This document shows, piece after piece, positions 1-9,346 of a DNA stretch of 64,000 nucleotides. Made by a program: the position numbers and the translations under genes. The stretch is from Labrys sp. KNU-23 (GTDB taxonomy: Bacteria; Pseudomonadota; Alphaproteobacteria; Rhizobiales; Labraceae): assembly GCF_008330945.1 (NCBI RefSeq), contig NZ_CP043488.1, positions 620,001 through 684,000 of the forward strand, written 5' to 3'. A model generated the notes under the pieces. The model worked only from the letters and a program-made list of their open reading frames with translations. It searched no databases and was not told where the DNA came from. Positions within the stretch are counted from its first letter, which is position 1. The number at the start of each line of letters is the position of its first letter.

Positions 1-2
1 TC

Positions 3-251
3 CTCAACGTCGTGCTGCTCGGCGTCATCCTGCGCATCATCGATGTGCTGCGCTTCTTCGACGTCATCTATGTCACCACGCGCGGCGGCCCGGGCGATGC
101 CACCATGGTGGTGACGCTCTATGCCTACCAGCAGGATTTCCAGTATTTCCAGATCGGTATCGGTTCGGCCGCCGCCGTTCTCATCCTCGTCATCAGCATC
201 GTCATCACCACCTTCGCGGTCCGCCTGTTGAGGAGCGTGGAAAATGCATAG
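3..251 (+). CDS. Sugar ABC transporter permease, MalF type (5' end outside window)
   Basis: Only the last 82 codons are present and the frame is open to the left edge. The fragment carries the end of the permease domain, with the FDVIYVTTRGGPGDAT segment typical of MalF/UgpA-type inner-membrane permeases of the CUT1 carbohydrate family, followed by a final membrane helix rich in V, I and L. It overlaps the next permease gene by 8 bases (ATG at 244), as partner permeases usually do. It should form the channel of an importer with the 244-1065 and 2817-3884 products. The substrate is not visible; neighbouring enzymes suggest a ketose or polyol. Confidence 0.9.
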   Translation, partial: LNVVLLGVILRIIDVLRFFDVIYVTTRGGPGDATMVVTLYAYQQDFQYFQIGIGSAAAVLILVISIVITTFAVRLLRSVENA

Positions 252-1065
252 CATCCGCGGCAAGGATATCGGGCTCGTCATCGCAGCTCTCGCCTTCACG
301 GCCTTCGCCGTCGGGCCGCTGCTGTGGATCGGCCTGAGCTCGTTCAAGAACACCAGCGAAATCATCGCCATTCCGCCGGTCTGGATCCCGGACTTCACCT
401 ATCTCGACAATTACGCGCATATCTTCGCCGATTACTGGCCCTTCATCCTGAACTCTGTCGTAGTGACGCTCGGGGCTACGGCCCTGGCACTGCTGTTTGC
501 CATTCCCACGGCCTTTGGCCTGGTGAACTTCCAGATGCGCGCCTCCAACGCGATCGCCGACTGGATCCTGTCGACGCGCATGATGCCGCCGATCGCCGCC
601 GCCGTACCGCTGTTCGTGATCTTCAGGGGGCTCGGCCTTCTCGACAGCGTGTGGGCGCTGATCATCGCCTATGCCGGCTTCAACCTGCCTTTCGCGGTCT
701 GGGTCTCGATGTCCTTCCTGCGCCGGGTACCGCGGGAGGTGATCGAGGCGGCGCGGCTGGAAGGCTGCAGCTGGACCCAGGTGCTCGTGCGGATCGCCCT
801 GCCCATGAGCCTGAGCGGTGTGATGACCGTGGCAACCTTCGTCTTCATCTTCTGCTGGAACGAGTTCCTGCTCTCGCTGTTCCTGACCACCCGCTCGGCC
901 CGCACGCTGCCGGTGGTGATCTCCTCCTTCATCGGCACGGGCAAGGTCTATTGGGACCTGATCGCGGCCGCGTCGATCATCCAATGCGTGCCACCGGTAA
1001 TCTTCACCCTCTTCATGCAGCGCCACATCGTCTCGGGAATGACGATGGGCGCTGTCAAGGACTGA
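244..1065 (+). CDS. Sugar ABC transporter permease, MalG type
   Basis: This 273-residue inner-membrane protein has about six hydrophobic segments. It carries the EAA loop EAARLEGCSWTQVLVRIALP near residues 165-184, which docks on the ATPase subunit in binding-protein-dependent importers. Length and ending (MTMGAVKD) match MalG-type CUT1 permeases. The ATG overlaps the end of the upstream permease gene, so the two are translationally coupled. It is the second channel half of the importer whose ATPase lies at 2817-3884. The same permease type occurs again at 34457-35281, so the window carries two separate CUT1 systems. Confidence 0.93.
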   Translation: MHSIRGKDIGLVIAALAFTAFAVGPLLWIGLSSFKNTSEIIAIPPVWIPDFTYLDNYAHIFADYWPFILNSVVVTLGATALALLFAIPTAFGLVNFQMRASNAIADWILSTRMMPPIAAAVPLFVIFRGLGLLDSVWALIIAYAGFNLPFAVWVSMSFLRRVPREVIEAARLEGCSWTQVLVRIALPMSLSGVMTVATFVFIFCWNEFLLSLFLTTRSARTLPVVISSFIGTGKVYWDLIAAASIIQCVPPVIFTLFMQRHIVSGMTMGAVKD

Positions 1066-1093
1066 CCTGCGACCATGACCCTGGAGATCCCAC

Positions 1094-1864
1094 ATGTCTG
1101 AATTAGCCCAGCGCGGCAGGAACCGCGCAGCCGTCGTCACCGGCGCCAGCCGTGGCATCGGGCGCGCCATCGTCAGGCGGCTGGCAGCCGAGGGCTACCA
1201 CGTGGTCGCCAACGACATCGAACGCCAGCGCGAAGAAATGGAGACGCTGCGGGCCGAGGTCGAGGCCGGCGGAGGGCGCTGTGATATCGCCTATGCGGAT
1301 GTCAGCAACCCCGATGACGTCGCCTCGCTTGCGCAATATGCCCTTGCCCGCTGCGGTACCATCGATGTCCTGGTCAACAATGCGGGTGTCCTCTCCGTCC
1401 ATAAGGTCGAGGATATCGAGCCCGACGAGTGGGACCGCATGTATGACGTCAACACCAAGGGCACCTTCATGGTGACGAAGGCGCTGCTCGGCCATTTCCG
1501 GCAGCGCAAGGCCGGCCGCATCATCAATATCGCCTCCATCGGCGGCAAGCGCGGCGGCGTCGGCCAGGCCCATTACTGCTCCTCCAAGGCCGCGGTGATC
1601 AGCTTCACCCATATCCTGGCCATGGAGGTCGGCCTCGACGGCATCACCGTCAATGCGGTCTGTCCCGGCATCATCGACACCGACATGGGCCGAAACAATT
1701 ATCGGGATGAGGAGTCCTTGAGAAAGGTCATCGAGAAGACCACGCTCGGGCGCCTGGGATATCCGGAGGATGTCGTCGGCTCGGTCGCCTTCTTCGCTTC
1801 CGATGATGCATCCTTCATCACCGGGCAGGCCCTCAACGTCTGTGGCGGTATCATCTTCCACTGA
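1094..1864 (+). CDS. SDR-family NAD(P)-dependent oxidoreductase
   Basis: This 256-residue classical short-chain dehydrogenase has the cofactor motif TGASRGIG at residues 16-23, the NNAG motif near 93 and the catalytic Y161-x3-K165 pair (YCSSK) with an upstream Ser. The C-terminal part ends in the usual GQALNVCGG stretch. It starts 28 bases after the permease gene, with GGAG upstream of the ATG at 1094. In a sugar-import operon next to a ketose epimerase it probably oxidises or reduces a sugar or polyol hydroxyl. Annotation as 3-oxoacyl-ACP reductase would be only by family resemblance. Confidence 0.9.
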   Translation: MSELAQRGRNRAAVVTGASRGIGRAIVRRLAAEGYHVVANDIERQREEMETLRAEVEAGGGRCDIAYADVSNPDDVASLAQYALARCGTIDVLVNNAGVLSVHKVEDIEPDEWDRMYDVNTKGTFMVTKALLGHFRQRKAGRIINIASIGGKRGGVGQAHYCSSKAAVISFTHILAMEVGLDGITVNAVCPGIIDTDMGRNNYRDEESLRKVIEKTTLGRLGYPEDVVGSVAFFASDDASFITGQALNVCGGIIFH

Positions 1865-1899
1865 AGCCCATCATCTCTGCTGAAGGAAAGACCGGCATC

Positions 1900-2793
1900 G
1901 TGAACAATAAACTGGGACTGCACGCCTTTGTCTGGACACCCGGCTGGAGCCACGAACAATGTGCTCGGGCCATCGGGAAGACGGCGGAACTGGGCTATGA
2001 CATCATCGAGGCTCCGGCCCTGGATCCGAGCGTGTTCGGCGTGGACTTCACGCGCCGCGAGCTCGAGAAAGCCAATGTCGGCATCACCTTCTCCCTCGGC
2101 CTCGATGCCACCACCGATATTTCGAACGGCGATCCCGAGATGGCCAGGCGCGGGGAGCGGCGCCTTCTCGACATCGTCTCCATCGCCCGGGACCTCAAGG
2201 GCACGCATATCTGCGGGATCATCTATTCGGCATTCCAGAAATATGCCGCGCCGCCCACCAAGGATGGCGTCGCCCGCGCCGTCGAGGTCCTGCAGCGCGT
2301 CGCCGAGCAGGCCGCCAAGAGCGATATCACCCTCGGGCTGGAAGTGGTCAACCGCTATGAGAGCAACGTTCTCAACACCGCGGCGCAGGCGGTCGAGATG
2401 TGCAAGCGCATCGGCGCTCCCAACGTCAAGGTCCATCTCGACTGCTATCACATGAACATCGAGGAGGCCGACGTCGCTGCGGCCATCGTCGAGACCGGAC
2501 CGCTGCTCGGCTATTTCCACACGGGCGATTCAAACCGTGGCTATCTCGGGACGGGGTCAATCGACTTCAAGATGATCTTCCGTGCGCTCGCCAAGGCCAA
2601 TTACCAGGGGCCGATCACCTTCGAATCCTTCTCCTCCCGGGTCGTCGGCCAGCCGCTCGAAGGCATTCTGGGCATCTGGCGTGACCTGTGGGACGACGGG
2701 GATGACCTCGCCGCTCACGCCAAGATCTTCACGCAGGCCCACCTCAAGGCCGCCCATGAGACCGAAAAGCGCGGCCGCAGCGGCCTCGTCTAG
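1900..2793 (+). CDS. D-tagatose/D-psicose 3-epimerase-type sugar epimerase
   Basis: This 297-residue xylose-isomerase-like TIM barrel starts at GTG 1900 after an AAGGAAAG ribosome site. The four metal ligands of ketose 3-epimerases can be placed at E148 (LEVVNRYE), D181 ([11 protein letters not shown]), H207 (YFHTGDSNR) and E242 (TFESF). Their spacing of 33, 26 and 35 residues equals that of characterised D-tagatose 3-epimerase (E152, D185, H211, E246). It probably interconverts a ketose at C3 in the cytoplasm after uptake by the flanking importer. Other epimerases and isomerases share the fold, so the exact substrate stays open. Confidence 0.85.
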   Translation: MNNKLGLHAFVWTPGWSHEQCARAIGKTAELGYDIIEAPALDPSVFGVDFTRRELEKANVGITFSLGLDATTDISNGDPEMARRGERRLLDIVSIARDLKGTHICGIIYSAFQKYAAPPTKDGVARAVEVLQRVAEQAAKSDITLGLEVVNRYESNVLNTAAQAVEMCKRIGAPNVKVHLDCYHMNIEEADVAAAIVETGPLLGYFHTGDSNRGYLGTGSIDFKMIFRALAKANYQGPITFESFSSRVVGQPLEGILGIWRDLWDDGDDLAAHAKIFTQAHLKAAHETEKRGRSGLV

Positions 2794-2816
2794 ATCTCAG
2801 CCATCAGGAGGTGACC

Positions 2817-3884
2817 ATGGGAAGCATTCAGTTCGACCGTGTCAGCAAGAAATATGGGTCCCACCAGGTCATCTCCGATGTCAGCCTGGAAGTGAAGGAC
2901 GGCGAGTTCGTGGTGTTCGTCGGCCCGTCGGGCTGTGGAAAGTCGTCGCTGCTCCGGCTCGTCACCGGCCTGGAGCAGCTGTCGGACGGCCGCGTGCTGA
3001 TCGACGGCACGGACGTCTCCCGGCTCGCGCCGGCCGACCGCCGCATCGCCATGGTCTTCCAGTCCTACGCGCTCTATCCGCATATGAGCGTGCGCGACAA
3101 TATCGGCTTCGGCCTGAAGATCGCCGGCATGTCCAAGCAGGAAATCGCCGGCAAGGTGGCGGAGGCCTCGCGCATCCTGGCCCTGGAGGACTATCTGGAC
3201 CGCAAGCCCCGCCAGCTCTCCGGCGGCCAGCGCCAGCGCGTGGCGATCGGGCGGGCTATCGTGCGCTCGCCCACGGCCTTCCTGTTCGACGAACCCCTGT
3301 CGAACCTCGATGCGGCGCTGCGCGTGCAGATGCGCATCGAGCTGATCCGGCTGCATCGTACCCTTCGAACCACGATGATCTACGTCACCCACGACCAGGT
3401 CGAGGCGATGACGATGGCCGATCGCATCGTGGTACTGCGGGCGGGCAATGTCGAGCAGTTCTCTACGCCGCTGGAACTCTACGACCGTCCCGCCAACCTC
3501 TTTGTCGCGAGCTTTATCGGTTCACCCAAGATGAACTTCCTGCCGGCAATGCCGAACGGCGACAGGGAGCTGGAACTCCCCGGCGGCTCCAAAGTCGCCC
3601 TGTCGGACGGGCGCGGTGCCCGGCTGGACCAGAAGATGACCCTCGGTGTCCGCCCCGAGCACGTTCTCTATTCCCCCAATGAGGGCCTGTGGGAAGGCGT
3701 GGTGTCCCTGGAGGAGCAACTCGGGAGCGACGCCCTGCTCTATGTCGACGTGCCATCGCTGGGCACCATCACCGTGCGCGCCGTGGGAGAGAGACGCTTC
3801 AAGACCGGCGACAGGATCTTCCTCACGCCGGATGCCTCCCGCGCCCATCTCTTCGATGCGGACGGAGCGGCGATCGCCGTATGA
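2817..3884 (+). CDS. Sugar ABC transporter ATP-binding protein (UgpC/MsmK type)
   Basis: The 355-residue ATPase has Walker [10 protein letters not shown] at residues 36-44, the Q-loop [12 protein letters not shown], signature LSGGQRQR near 133, Walker B FLFDEP near 155, the switch His in [10 protein letters not shown], and a C-terminal TOBE-like regulatory domain of about 120 residues. This layout fits CUT1 importers such as UgpC and MalK. I chose ATG 2817 because AGGAGGTG (2806-2813) sits just upstream; GTG 2811 is in frame but lies inside that ribosome site. It closes the operon that begins left of the window and would power the two permeases at 3-1065. Confidence 0.93.
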   Translation: MGSIQFDRVSKKYGSHQVISDVSLEVKDGEFVVFVGPSGCGKSSLLRLVTGLEQLSDGRVLIDGTDVSRLAPADRRIAMVFQSYALYPHMSVRDNIGFGLKIAGMSKQEIAGKVAEASRILALEDYLDRKPRQLSGGQRQRVAIGRAIVRSPTAFLFDEPLSNLDAALRVQMRIELIRLHRTLRTTMIYVTHDQVEAMTMADRIVVLRAGNVEQFSTPLELYDRPANLFVASFIGSPKMNFLPAMPNGDRELELPGGSKVALSDGRGARLDQKMTLGVRPEHVLYSPNEGLWEGVVSLEEQLGSDALLYVDVPSLGTITVRAVGERRFKTGDRIFLTPDASRAHLFDADGAAIAV

Positions 3885-4116
3885 CGAGCGTTTTTATCCC
3901 GGTTGATTCTGGCTTCAGAACTACTTGACACATACTTTACGATCACTTCCCTTTGGTGCTGTAAGAACGAGGTGCGGGCAACATCCATAGTATTACGTCT
4001 GCATATACGACCTTTCGGCGATACAGATTGCCGGTATGCGTTGTTAAGTCGCCGCTTTTCGCGGGCGCCCGGATCACAATGAGGCGCGATTTCAAAAACC
4101 ATAGGGATGAAATGCC

Positions 4117-5913
4117 ATGAGTATATCAGACGCAAAGGGTCGGCTTTCGAGGTGGCTGGATCGCTTTGCTCTCGCCGCTGCTGCTGCCGATAAATCTGCA
4201 CTCCTCGCTCTGTTCGCCGAGGATTGCTATTGGCGCGATCTGCTGGCTTTCACCTGGAACCTTCATACAGCCGAGGGCAGGGAGGGTGTCGGCGGCCTGA
4301 TCGATGCGACCTTGGCGCGCACCCGGCCCAGCGCCTTTGTCGTGCAGGACGCAGTCTCCGAAGTCGATGGCGTGACCGAGGGATTTTTCACGTTTGAGAC
4401 CAGCGAGGCGCGCTGTCGCGGCTATGTCCGCCTCAAGGGCGACCTTTGCTGGACATTGCTGACCTCGATGGAGGAGTTGAAGGGCTTCGAGGAGAAGAAG
4501 GGGCGGCGCCGCGTCATGGGCGCCCAGCACGGCGTACACCGCGATCGACAGACCTGGCTCGAACGCCGGCAGGAGGAGGAGGCTTCCCTCGGTTCCGAGA
4601 CCCAGCCCTATTGCCTGATCGTCGGAGCCGGGCAGGGCGGCTTGGCCCTCGGGGCCCGGCTGAAGCGCCTCGGCGTACCCACGCTCATCGTCGAGGCCCA
4701 TGAGAGGCCGGGCGATTCATGGCGCAAGCGCTACAAGTCGCTCTGCCTGCATGATCCGGTCTGGTACGACCACATGCCCTATCTGCCCTTCCCCGATGAC
4801 TGGCCGGTCTATACGCCGAAGGACAAGATGGCCGACTGGCTCGAGGCCTATGCCAAGGTGATGGAGCTCAATGTCTGGAGTTCCTCACCCTGCCGCAAGG
4901 CTTCCTTCGATGCCGCGCGAGGCCAGTGGACCGTGGAGGTCCTGCGCGAGGGCAGGCCGGTTACGCTCACGCCCAGGCACCTCATTTTGGCGACCGGCAT
5001 GTCCGGTATTCCCAACGAGCCTGCCTTTCCCGGCATGGAGCTCTTTGCAGGTGAGCAATGCCACTCCAGCCGCTACAAGAGCAGTGAATCCTATAGTGGC
5101 AAGAAGTGCGTCGTCATCGGCTCGAACAACTCTGCCCACGATATCTGTGCCGATCTGTGGGAAAAGGGCGCCGATGTCACCATGGTGCAGCGAACCTCGA
5201 CCCATGTCGCCACCTCGGATGCGCTCTTCCGGTTCGGCACCAGCCGGCTTTATTCGGAGGATGCGCTCGAGCGGGGCATCGATACCGACAATGCCGACCT
5301 GCTGAACGCCTCGGTGCCGTACAGGCTGATGCCGGAGCTTCTCAAACCCGTGACCGCCTCCATCAAGGCCGCTGATGCCGATCTCCTGGACAGGCTCGAA
5401 AAGGTCGGCTTCCTGCTCGATTTCGGCGACGACGAATCCGGCCTTTTCCTCAAATATATGCGGCGCGGCTCGGGCTACTACATCGATGTCGGGGCTTCCG
5501 ACCTGATTGCCAACGGGGATATCAAGCTGAAAAGCGGCGTCGGGGTCCGCGAAATCACCCGGAACGGCGTAATGCTCAGCGATGGCACCGAACTGCCGGC
5601 CGATCTCATCGTCTATGCCACGGGCTACGGCTCGATGAACGGCTGGGCCGCCAGGCTGATTTCACAGGAGGTGGCGGACAGGGTAGGCAAGGTCTGGGGG
5701 CTCGGCTCCGACACCACCAAGGATCCCGGACCCTGGGAGGGCGAACCGCGCAACATGTGGAAGCCGACCCGGCAGGAAGCGCTTTGGTTCCATGGCGGGA
5801 ATCTGCACCAATCCCGCCATTACTCCCAATATCTCGCCTTGCAATTGAAGGCGCGCATGGAAGGCCTGCCCACGCCGGTGTTCGGCATCCCGCCGGTTCA
5901 TCATCTGGCATGA
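4117..5913 (+). CDS. Flavin-containing monooxygenase with N-terminal NTF2/SnoaL-like domain
   Basis: The protein has 598 residues. Residues 1 to about 135 resemble the NTF2/SnoaL fold (small polyketide-cyclase-like). The rest is a class B flavoprotein monooxygenase with an FAD-binding GAGQGG at 170-175, the FMO fingerprint FAGEQCHSSRY at 310-320, an NADPH-binding GSNNSA at 335-340 and a late YATGYG motif. It probably inserts one oxygen atom using NADPH and FAD. A gap of 232 bases separates it from the transporter operon, so it likely has its own promoter; TTGACA at 3925-3930 is a possible -35 box, but I see no good -10. Substrate unknown. Confidence 0.9.
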   Translation: MSISDAKGRLSRWLDRFALAAAAADKSALLALFAEDCYWRDLLAFTWNLHTAEGREGVGGLIDATLARTRPSAFVVQDAVSEVDGVTEGFFTFETSEARCRGYVRLKGDLCWTLLTSMEELKGFEEKKGRRRVMGAQHGVHRDRQTWLERRQEEEASLGSETQPYCLIVGAGQGGLALGARLKRLGVPTLIVEAHERPGDSWRKRYKSLCLHDPVWYDHMPYLPFPDDWPVYTPKDKMADWLEAYAKVMELNVWSSSPCRKASFDAARGQWTVEVLREGRPVTLTPRHLILATGMSGIPNEPAFPGMELFAGEQCHSSRYKSSESYSGKKCVVIGSNNSAHDICADLWEKGADVTMVQRTSTHVATSDALFRFGTSRLYSEDALERGIDTDNADLLNASVPYRLMPELLKPVTASIKAADADLLDRLEKVGFLLDFGDDESGLFLKYMRRGSGYYIDVGASDLIANGDIKLKSGVGVREITRNGVMLSDGTELPADLIVYATGYGSMNGWAARLISQEVADRVGKVWGLGSDTTKDPGPWEGEPRNMWKPTRQEALWFHGGNLHQSRHYSQYLALQLKARMEGLPTPVFGIPPVHHLA

Positions 5914-6002
5914 CGATGGTGAAAAGACTGTCCGGTGGCTGACCGCCGCAACGGTGGGGGATCCCCATCGAACGGCGTCGCACAATAGTGCCCCGTCCTG
6001 GA

Positions 6003-6073
6003 ACCGCCGGCATCTTGCTGGTTCTGGGGCGGGGGACCCGTGTGGAGGAAAAAGCCAGCAAGATGCCGGCGGT
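6003..6073. repeat. Inverted repeat at convergent gene junction (REP-like, possible two-way terminator)
   Basis: Two 19-base arms (6003-6021 and 6055-6073) are exact reverse complements around a 33-base spacer, and weaker pairing continues outward. The element lies between the converging monooxygenase (ends 5913) and TetR (ends 6127) genes. Its core (CGCCGGCATCTTGCTGG) resembles the arm of the repeat at 16056-16138 (CGCAGGCATCCTTGCCTG), so both are probably members of one REP-like family. Confidence 0.75.
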
Positions 6074-6126
6074 CCCGGGGAAAACCCTAAACCGGCTATG
6101 CAGATCAGCGTCTTGGAAACCGGATA

Positions 6127-6768
6127 TCAGGCATCGACAAGCCGCATGATGGTATCGACGTTGAAACGGATGCGCTCTTCAAGCGCTTCGGGGGTCATGA
6201 GGTCGCGCTGAAACACAATCGAACCAGTGTAGCGGTTTGTAAAATAATAATATCCGATTGCTGCGATTGTGATGTTCAGTTGTACGGGGTCGATGCCTGA
6301 TCGGAATTCGCCTGTCTCGACACCGCGGTCAAGCAAGTGCCCTACCATGTCGACAAAGCGCGTGCTCACCTGGCGAACGACTTCGGATTTCTTGATGTGC
6401 TTTGCCTTGTGCAGATTGGCGCTGTTGACGAGTGTCAGGAATTCAGGGTTCTTCAGGTAATAGTTCCAGGTAAACCGCACTAGGCATTCGAGCGCTTTCC
6501 TGGGAGGCAGACGTTCAAGGTCGAGTTTTTGCTCAGCTGTTCGAATGTCGGAATAGGCATCTTCCAGAACACGCTGAAACAAGTCTTCCTTACTTTTGAA
6601 GTAATGATAGATCATGCGCTTGTTGGCCTTGGCGCGTTCGGCAATGATGTCGACCCTTGCGCCGCCAAGTCCGTTCTTCGAAAATTCCTTCTTCGCTGCG
6701 GCCAGGATTCTCGCCTGAGTAGCTTCGGCGTCTCTGATCCGAGGGCGCTTGGGGGGCTTGGTGAGCAT
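6127..6768 (-). CDS. TetR/AcrR-family transcriptional regulator
   Basis: This 213-residue protein has an N-terminal TetR helix-turn-helix at about residues 17-63 (ARILAAAKKEF to MIYHYFKSKEDLF) and an all-helical ligand domain after it. Its start at 6768 faces a 306-base intergenic region shared with the CUT2 transporter operon that begins at 7075. That region holds two copies of the 16-base palindrome found before five other operons to position 31372. I infer that this is the repressor of that regulon and of itself. The inducer is probably the imported compound or a CoA derivative of it. Binding itself is not proved by sequence. Confidence 0.92.
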   Translation of the reverse strand: MLTKPPKRPRIRDAEATQARILAAAKKEFSKNGLGGARVDIIAERAKANKRMIYHYFKSKEDLFQRVLEDAYSDIRTAEQKLDLERLPPRKALECLVRFTWNYYLKNPEFLTLVNSANLHKAKHIKKSEVVRQVSTRFVDMVGHLLDRGVETGEFRSGIDPVQLNITIAAIGYYYFTNRYTGSIVFQRDLMTPEALEERIRFNVDTIMRLVDA

Positions 6769-6863
6769 TCCTACCTCATTGGCGTCGCCTGACGCGCTGC
6801 CGTCCGTGATCTCTTTCCAGCTGCACTTTGTCGGCTGCTAGCCGGATTCGCTCAAGAATTTTG

Positions 6864-6879
6864 GTAACTTACTGGTTAC
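6864..6879. promoter_or_regulatory. TetR-type operator, copy A (upstream of the tetR gene)
   Basis: GTAACTTACTGGTTAC matches the window consensus GTAACTANNTAGTTAC at all but two defined positions. It lies 96 bases upstream of the regulator start at 6768, which would suit autoregulation. Confidence 0.65.
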
Positions 6880-6963
6880 TTTAGCGCCGCGCCAGTGCCG
6901 TATGCACTTTCCCACTTCCTCTCGCTGCAGGGATTTGAGGTTGACTCCGCGCATCCCGCGACG

Positions 6964-7001
6964 TTGACACGTTGCCGATAACGAAGTAACTAGATAGTGC
7001 A
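6964..7001 (+). promoter_or_regulatory. Promoter with TetR-type operator, copy B (CUT2 transporter operon)
   Basis: TTGACA (6964-6969) and TAACTA (6987-6992) are 17 bases apart. The palindrome copy GTAACTAGATAGTGCA (6986-7001) covers the -10 box, so a bound repressor would block RNA polymerase. Its left half is perfect and its right half has two changes. Confidence 0.6.
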
Positions 7002-7074
7002 ATATCGAGAACGCAGCAGCGTCCAAGGGCACTCAAAAGCGCGGCGCGATGCGAGGGTCGACAGGGAGGAAGAC

Positions 7075-8187
7075 ATGTCGTTCATCAAGAAATTCATCGA
7101 GCAGGAGACGATCAATCGCCGCAATCTGCTGCTGGCATCGGCCTACGGCCTGGGCGGCTTGGCGGCGTTCGGCGCGCTGGGGCCGACTGCCGCCCGGGCG
7201 GCAGCATCCAACCCGACGATAGCCTGGAGCTATCGCGACAGGACCAATCCTTATTGGAACTACATCGTCTCCGGCGGCGAGGCCTTCGTCGAGAGCCTGG
7301 GGCTGCCCAAGACCGCCCTGGTCAACCTCATCAATGAGGGATCCAGCGAAAAGTCGCTGGCGGACGTCAAGGCGCTGCTCGGCAAGAATGGCAGTAACGT
7401 CGCGCTGGCGATCGATGCGAACGATGCGCCGAATTGCCGTCCCGTGGTGGAGGCGGTCGCCGCCTCCGGCGCTTATGTCTCGACCATCTGGAACAAGACG
7501 GACGACCTGCATCCCTGGGACTTCGGTGACCATTACGTGTCCCACATGACCTGGTCGGATGAAGGACCGGCCGAACAGACCGCCCGCATCCTCATGGATG
7601 CCATGGGCAAGAAGGGCGGCGTGGTTCACCTGGGCGGGATCGCCTCCAACAATCCCGCCATCGAGCGCCTCAACGGGCTCAAGAAGGCCCTCAAGGATTA
7701 TCCCGACGTGCAACTGCTCGATGCGCAGCCGGCCGACTGGGATACCCAGAAGGCAAACCAGGTCATGGCCGGTTTCATCACGCGCTATGGCGACGAGATC
7801 AAGGGCGTTCACTGCGCCAACGACACCATTGCCTATGGCGTGCTCGAGGCGCTGCGTGCCGAGGGTATCGAGGGGATGCCCGTCGTCTCCTATGACGGCA
7901 ACCAGCAGGCTGTCGAACTCGTCGCCAAGGGCCAGATCCTGGCGACCGTCTTCACCAACCCCTATTGGGGCGGCGGCATCAGCGCGGCGCTCGCCTATTA
8001 CGCGGCGACGGGGGCCTTCAAGCCCTCGAGCGAACCCAAGGAACACCGCGAGTTCTACGGGCCGACGATCCTGGTCACGCCCAAGGACGCCCAGGAATTC
8101 AAGGCCAAATATCTCGACAGCAATCCCAAATATGACTGGAAGGACTTCTGGGGCCCGAGCAAGGGGCAGATCCAGTACAAGTCCTGA
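7075..8187 (+). CDS. Periplasmic substrate-binding protein of CUT2 (ribose-type) ABC transporter
   Basis: The 370-residue precursor starts at ATG 7075, behind AGGGAGGA. Its N-terminus has a twin-arginine-like motif (R15-R16 in NRRNLLL) before a hydrophobic stretch ending in AARAAA, so export may be by Tat. The mature part has the periplasmic-binding-protein/LacI fold of sugar binders, with typical stretches NKTDDLHPWD, GGIASNNPAIERLNG and HCANDTIAYGVLEALR. It should capture the substrate for the permeases at 8374 and 10864. It is the first gene of an operator-controlled operon. The ligand cannot be read from the sequence. Confidence 0.9.
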   Translation: MSFIKKFIEQETINRRNLLLASAYGLGGLAAFGALGPTAARAAASNPTIAWSYRDRTNPYWNYIVSGGEAFVESLGLPKTALVNLINEGSSEKSLADVKALLGKNGSNVALAIDANDAPNCRPVVEAVAASGAYVSTIWNKTDDLHPWDFGDHYVSHMTWSDEGPAEQTARILMDAMGKKGGVVHLGGIASNNPAIERLNGLKKALKDYPDVQLLDAQPADWDTQKANQVMAGFITRYGDEIKGVHCANDTIAYGVLEALRAEGIEGMPVVSYDGNQQAVELVAKGQILATVFTNPYWGGGISAALAYYAATGAFKPSSEPKEHREFYGPTILVTPKDAQEFKAKYLDSNPKYDWKDFWGPSKGQIQYKS

Positions 8188-8220
8188 TCCCTTCCTTCCG
8201 CATTGGTCGCACGCCGCCCT

Positions 8221-8321
8221 CTAGAGCAAAGCGCGTTCAAGCGTGAACGCTTGTTTGCTCTAGTTCCCAGTTTCGACGCGTCTTTGCGTTTCCTGGTGGT
8301 TCCACCAAATCGCAAAACGCT
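8221..8321 (-). repeat. Dispersed intergenic repeat of about 100 bp, copy 1
   Basis: This is the same element as 21490-21594 in opposite orientation. It starts with a near-perfect hairpin (8221-8263, arms CTAGAGCAAA and TTTGCTCTAG) and includes a second hairpin, GGTGGTTCCACC. It lies between the binding-protein and permease genes of one operon and so may process or attenuate the transcript. Confidence 0.75.
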
Positions 8322-8373
8322 ATGGGAAAGGGCGTGCGCCTGCATCCCGTTCCCTCTGACGCAAGAGCGCGAC

Positions 8374-9339
8374 ATGGATAGCCTGCTCACCAAGGACAAT
8401 ATTCAGAAATGGGCGCCCGTCCTGGTGCTCCTGGCGCTGGTGTTGTTCTTCTCGGTCGTCAATCCCAACTTCCTGTCGGTGCGCAATTTCGCGCGCATCG
8501 CGATTTCCTCGACGCCGGCGCTGATGGTCGCGGTGGGCGTGACATTCGTCATCCTGATGGGCTCGATCGACCTGTCGATGGAAGGCTCGGTCGCGGTGTG
8601 TGCGGTGCTCTTTGCCACGCTGTTCGGGGCGTTGGGCGGCTCCCTTGCCGGCTGGGGCTGGCTGGCGATCCCGGGCGCCATGGCGGTCGGGGCGATCTTC
8701 GGCGCGGTGACCGGCCTGGTCCATGTCCGCCTCAAGATCCCTTCCTTCATGGCCAGCCTCTCGATGGGCTTCGTCGGCATCGGTCTTTCGCTGCTGATCA
8801 CCGGCGGCGACCGTATCCTGGTCGAGGATCCGCTCTTTCGCTCGCTGCTCACCTACCGGCTCGGTGGCTTTCCGCTGATGGCCTATGTGGCGCTTGCGGC
8901 GGTCATCGCCGGCTGGTTCATCCAGACGCAGACGACCATTGGGCGGAATTTCTATGCCGTCGGCGGTGGCGAGGACCTGGCCCATGCCTCGGGGCTCAAT
9001 GTCTCCAGGGTACGGGTCATCTGCTTCATGATCGCCGGTGTCTTCTATGCCCTCGGAGCCATTCTCGCCGTAGCCCAGATCGGCATTGCCGAGACCGTGA
9101 CCGGCCGCAACTTCATGTTCGTCTCGATCACCTCGGTCGTCGTCGGCGGCACAGCGCTGTGGGGCGGCGCCGGCGGTGTCTGGAACACGCTGGTCGGCGT
9201 GCTGATCGTCAACGTCATCGGCAATGGCATGGTGGTGGTCGGCCTGCCGAGCTACGTCCAGGACGGCGTCCTCGGTCTCCTGGTCATCACAGCAGTCTAT
9301 CTGTCCACCGATCGTCGATCGCTGGCCTTCGTGAAATAG
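8374..9339 (+). CDS. CUT2 ABC transporter permease (RbsC type), first
   Basis: This 321-residue inner-membrane protein has eight to ten hydrophobic segments and the RbsC-family stretches GVTFVILMGSIDLSMEG, near residues 54-70, and SVVVGGTALWGGAGGV near 258. I chose ATG 8374 (MDSLLTK) because the first transmembrane helix follows directly. The frame is open further upstream, but that part lies in the intergenic repeat. A second permease of the same family is encoded at 10864, so the channel is probably a heterodimer. The ATPase gene follows 7 bases downstream. Confidence 0.92.
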   Translation: MDSLLTKDNIQKWAPVLVLLALVLFFSVVNPNFLSVRNFARIAISSTPALMVAVGVTFVILMGSIDLSMEGSVAVCAVLFATLFGALGGSLAGWGWLAIPGAMAVGAIFGAVTGLVHVRLKIPSFMASLSMGFVGIGLSLLITGGDRILVEDPLFRSLLTYRLGGFPLMAYVALAAVIAGWFIQTQTTIGRNFYAVGGGEDLAHASGLNVSRVRVICFMIAGVFYALGAILAVAQIGIAETVTGRNFMFVSITSVVVGGTALWGGAGGVWNTLVGVLIVNVIGNGMVVVGLPSYVQDGVLGLLVITAVYLSTDRRSLAFVK

Positions 9340-9346
9340 GCGCGCC

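Larger units (their letters stand above)
6769..7074. other. Divergent control region between tetR gene and CUT2 transporter operon
   Basis: No coding sequence is supported in these 306 bases. They hold two copies of the regulon palindrome, at 6864-6879 and 6986-7001. A promoter for the rightward operon is visible: TTGACA at 6964-6969, 17 bases, then TAACTA at 6987-6992, with the ribosome site AGGGAGGA just before ATG 7075. Confidence 0.7.

Noticed and set aside
3925..3930. TTGACA as promoter of the flavin monooxygenase gene
   Set aside because: No acceptable -10 hexamer lies 16-18 bases downstream, so it was not listed as a promoter.
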